This document shows, piece after piece, positions 62,119-64,000 of a stretch of DNA of 64,000 nt. Origin of the DNA: an uncultured Bacilli bacterium (GTDB lineage Bacteria; Bacillota_I; Bacilli_A; RF39; UBA660). A model generated the notes under the pieces. It was not told where the DNA came from. It did no database searches and saw only the letters and a list, made by a program, of their open reading frames with translations. Every line of letters starts with the position of its first letter. The first letter of the stretch is position 1. The position numbers and the translations under genes were made by a program. Location of the stretch: positions 23,522 through 87,521 of the forward strand of contig CAKOXP010000005.1 of the NCBI GenBank assembly GCA_934130175.1. The letters run 5' to 3'.

Positions 62119-62697
62119 TCAATCACATTCCTCTATTAAACTTTCCTTAATAATATTCGGATTATAGGAACTCAAACTTTCTAAGAGTTCTTTTTTTATT
62201 AGAACTTTATAATATATTTTTTCTTTAAATGATTGTTCTATAATAATAGAATTTTTCAAATATTTATCAATATTTTTTTGATTCTTATAATCAAATGTTA
62301 GTTCTATTAAATATCCATCTACTAATGAAATATAATTTATTTTTGAAAGAGCCTCAGTAATACTTTTTGAATACGCTCTAACTAAGCCACCCGCACCTAG
62401 TTTTATACCACCAAAATATCTTACAACAATAGCTAAAACATTAGTTAATTTTTCTTTTTCTAAAACATTTAAAATAGGAATTCCCGCAGTTCCACCTGGT
62501 TCTCCATCATCACTTGACTTTTTAAATTTGCTTGTAATATATGCGTAGCAATAATGAGTTGCTTTAGGATGGTCTTTCTTGATTAATTCTAATTTATTTT
62601 CAATTTCGTTTTTGGTTTCAACTTTGAATAAAAAAGTAATAAATCTTGAATTTTTAATAATAATTTCATTAGATACATTTTTATCTATAACGTACAT
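62119..62697 (-). CDS. yigZ: YigZ/IMPACT family protein
   Basis: A 192-residue protein of the IMPACT (UPF0029) family. KSRFITFLF-type start, HPKATHYCYAYIT, SSDDGEPGGTAGIPIL and VVRYFGGIKLGAGGLVRAYS are the signature blocks of domain 1; a short ferredoxin-like C-terminal domain follows. In eukaryotes IMPACT regulates Gcn2; bacterial function is not settled (nucleic-acid or ribosome binding is suspected). The gene is short by about 15 residues against YvyE/YigZ. No clear partner nearby. Confidence 0.92.
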   Translation of the reverse strand: MYVIDKNVSNEIIIKNSRFITFLFKVETKNEIENKLELIKKDHPKATHYCYAYITSKFKKSSDDGEPGGTAGIPILNVLEKEKLTNVLAIVVRYFGGIKLGAGGLVRAYSKSITEALSKINYISLVDGYLIELTFDYKNQKNIDKYLKNSIIIEQSFKEKIYYKVLIKKELLESLSSYNPNIIKESLIEECD

Positions 62698-62749
62698 AGT
62701 ATCACCAATTACATTATAACTTATTTGTAGGTAAAATACTAGAATTTGC

Positions 62750-62778
62750 TTGAAATTGTAGGTAATATAGAGTATAGT
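62750..62778 (+). promoter_or_regulatory. Promoter of the gene at 62810
   Basis: TTGAAA, 17 bp, TATAGT, 31 bp before the start. Confidence 0.6.
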
Positions 62779-62809
62779 ACTAAGAAAAACAGTTAGGAGT
62801 ATGTGAGTT

Positions 62810-63145
62810 ATGGAAAAAAATAAAGAAATTGATTTTTATGGTATGGGTATGAGAAAAGTAAATGATATCTATGAAGAAACAGATAAGATTGCAAATGAAA
62901 TTGAAAAAGTGTATGGACTTGATGCTAGACTTCAATATGAATGTGGAGTTAGTATTGCAATGGGAAAAAAATCTGTTGGAAAACTATCAAATATGTTTGA
63001 CCAGGATATTATTCATATAGTTAATAATAGTAGTCCGGATTTAAGAAACAATTCTTACTTTGGAGGGTGTGGAGTAAGTAAAAAGTATAATGAAGATGGA
63101 TCTTATAATGAACCAAGTGGATTCACTAAAGTGAAAAAGAATTAG
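62810..63145 (+). CDS. Small hypothetical protein
   Basis: A 111-residue soluble protein that I do not recognise. KVNDIYEETDKIANEIEKVYGLDARLQYECGVSIAMGKKSVGK (landmarks KVNDIYEETDKIANEIEK, ECGVSIAMGKK) is the most structured part; the end NSYFGGCGVSKKYNEDGSYNEPSGFTK is Gly- and Asn-rich. No signal or membrane segment. AGGAGTATGTG precedes ATG 62810, and it has its own promoter. No hint of function. Confidence 0.65.
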   Translation: MEKNKEIDFYGMGMRKVNDIYEETDKIANEIEKVYGLDARLQYECGVSIAMGKKSVGKLSNMFDQDIIHIVNNSSPDLRNNSYFGGCGVSKKYNEDGSYNEPSGFTKVKKN

Positions 63146-63206
63146 ATTATATTTTTAATAAAAGTAAATTAAACATTATTATATTGGTATTGTGAGGTGA
63201 CTAACT

Positions 63207-64000
63207 ATGATAGGGGAACATACTTTAGAAATATTATGTAACAAGTATAATATCTCAAAAGAAAAATTAGTAGATAATAATAATAATAATATACTATCTT
63301 ATGGAGAATTTAATGAAATAGATAGAACCTTAGATTATCTTATTAATAGTTTAAAACTATCACCAAGTAATATTGAAAAATGTCCAAGTATTCTGTATAG
63401 AAATACAGATAATATAAAGGATAATGCCGACTTTTTAAAAAAATAAAAAATCTCCTTTTCAAGTATAGAGTCATGTTTACATGTGTTAAGTACTGATCCT
63501 AACCAACTAATTCAAACTTATAATTATGTTGAAGGAAGATATGGAATAGCTGCAATAAAGACTAATCCTTCGATATTAGCATGTTCTATTGATATAATTG
63601 ATTCTGTAGAAAAATTAGGCTTGAAACAAGAGTATAACTTAGCAATTGTTATTTCCATTTCATTTGGATATACAAAATTAGAAAACGTCCAAGAGATAAT
63701 CAAGAGTGATGAATTTAAAGACTATCCCGAGTTATTTACTTCAACAACATTAGCAAAAACAAAATTAGAAGATATCCAAAAAATAATTAATAGTGATGAA
63801 TATAAAAACCATCCTGAATTGTTTACATCAGAAACATTAGCACATGCAAAATTAGAAGATATCCAAGAAATAATTAATAGTGATGAATATAAAAACCATC
63901 CTGAATTGTTTACATCAACAACGTTAGCACATGCAAAATTAGAAGATATCCAAGAAATAATTAATAGTGATGAATATAAAAACCATCCTGAATTGTTTAC
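63207..64000 (+). pseudogene. Helical-repeat (mTERF-like pattern) protein gene, interrupted by a stop, continues past the window
   Basis: GAGGTGA precedes ATG 63207. The first 79 codons end at TAA 63444-63446, but the same frame stays open from there to base 64000 with continuous protein-like sequence (ISFSSIESCLHVLSTDPNQLI, GIAAIKTNPSILACSIDIIDS, then tandem repeats). The stop falls in an A-rich stretch and one change (AAA to TAA) would explain it. Motifs such as LSPSNIEKCPSILYRN and IKTNPSILACS recall the helix-turn-helix units of mTERF/other alpha-solenoids. Either a pseudogene, a sequencing error, or two pieces. No signal peptide. The 3' end is outside the window. Confidence 0.65.
63672..64000 (+). 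repeat. Tandem 87-bp coding repeat (29 residues per unit)
   Basis: Units start at 63672, 63759, 63846 and 63933 (last cut by the window). Each codes xKLEDIQEIINSDEYKNHPE then LFTSTTLAH-like sequence. Units 2-4 are almost identical in DNA, unit 1 more diverged, so the array has expanded recently. Confidence 0.9.

Noticed and set aside
63277..63291. (AAT)5 run as a phase-variation tract
   Set aside because: Trinucleotide changes would keep the frame, and it codes a simple Asn run.
63672..64000. Tandem 87-bp repeats as a CRISPR array
   Set aside because: Units are contiguous, in frame and coding; there are no unique spacers.

Overview
This is an AT-rich, gene-dense stretch (roughly 30% GC by eye) from a low-GC Firmicutes/Bacilli-type chromosome. 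TGA is used as an ordinary stop (for example at 15421, 15952 and 21427), so the standard bacterial code applies and this is not a UGA-Trp mollicute. Class B penicillin-binding proteins, an LCP ligase and a capsule locus show a walled cell. CIRCE/HrcA, RNase HIII, the yqfC-yqfD...ybeY-dgkA-cdd-era-yqzL-recO order and gerE-gerM synteny all point to Bacilli. An uncultivated gut lineage (RF39/Erysipelotrichales-like) is my inference, not a demonstrated identity.

Layout. 1-6 kb: endonuclease IV, a class B PBP, a secreted TasA/SipW-signal protein with an anomalous GC-rich C-terminal variable-region-like segment, then rpmG and efp. 6-9.3 kb: a Fic protein between two 39-bp direct repeats, then an SDR/PLP-enzyme pair. 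9.3-13 kb: sporulation-type genes (spoIIIAH-like, gerE, gerM). 13.1-16.3 kb: tRNA-Arg and an unannotated-looking bacteriocin locus (C39 ABC exporter, accessory protein, two double-glycine peptides, a small membrane peptide). 16.3-18.1 kb: rpsU and two paralogous phage-fibre-like surface proteins, each behind a promoter holding a run of 10 or 9 G. 18.1-23.9 kb: the conserved yqfC...recO operon followed by an ADP-ribosyltransferase-like gene. 24-26.6 kb: a large single-TM repeat protein. 26.7-29.7 kb: four tandem DUF1016/YhcG-type PDDEXK nuclease genes (two intact, two broken), each with its own perfect palindrome at the same codon. 29.8-37.3 kb: a capsule/exopolysaccharide locus (initiating transferase, three glycosyltransferases, Stealth phosphotransferase, Wzy, Wzx). 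37.4-50 kb: cell-envelope genes (three unrelated surface/envelope proteins, LCP, VanZ-like, SpoVD-type PBP) and M18 aminopeptidase. 51-58.5 kb: hrcA-grpE-dnaK-[tldD-pmbA]-dnaJ under CIRCE. 58.5-64 kb: membrane-anchored protein, RNase HIII, CvpA, a sigma-70 family factor, YigZ, and a repeat gene broken by a nonsense codon that runs off the window.

The main signals beyond routine annotation are the covarying palindromes inside the DUF1016 array, the poly-G promoters in front of duplicated surface fibres, the two-peptide bacteriocin locus, and the diversity-generating-retroelement-like variable region at 4649-4771. No reverse transcriptase, CRISPR array, transposase or integrase was seen.
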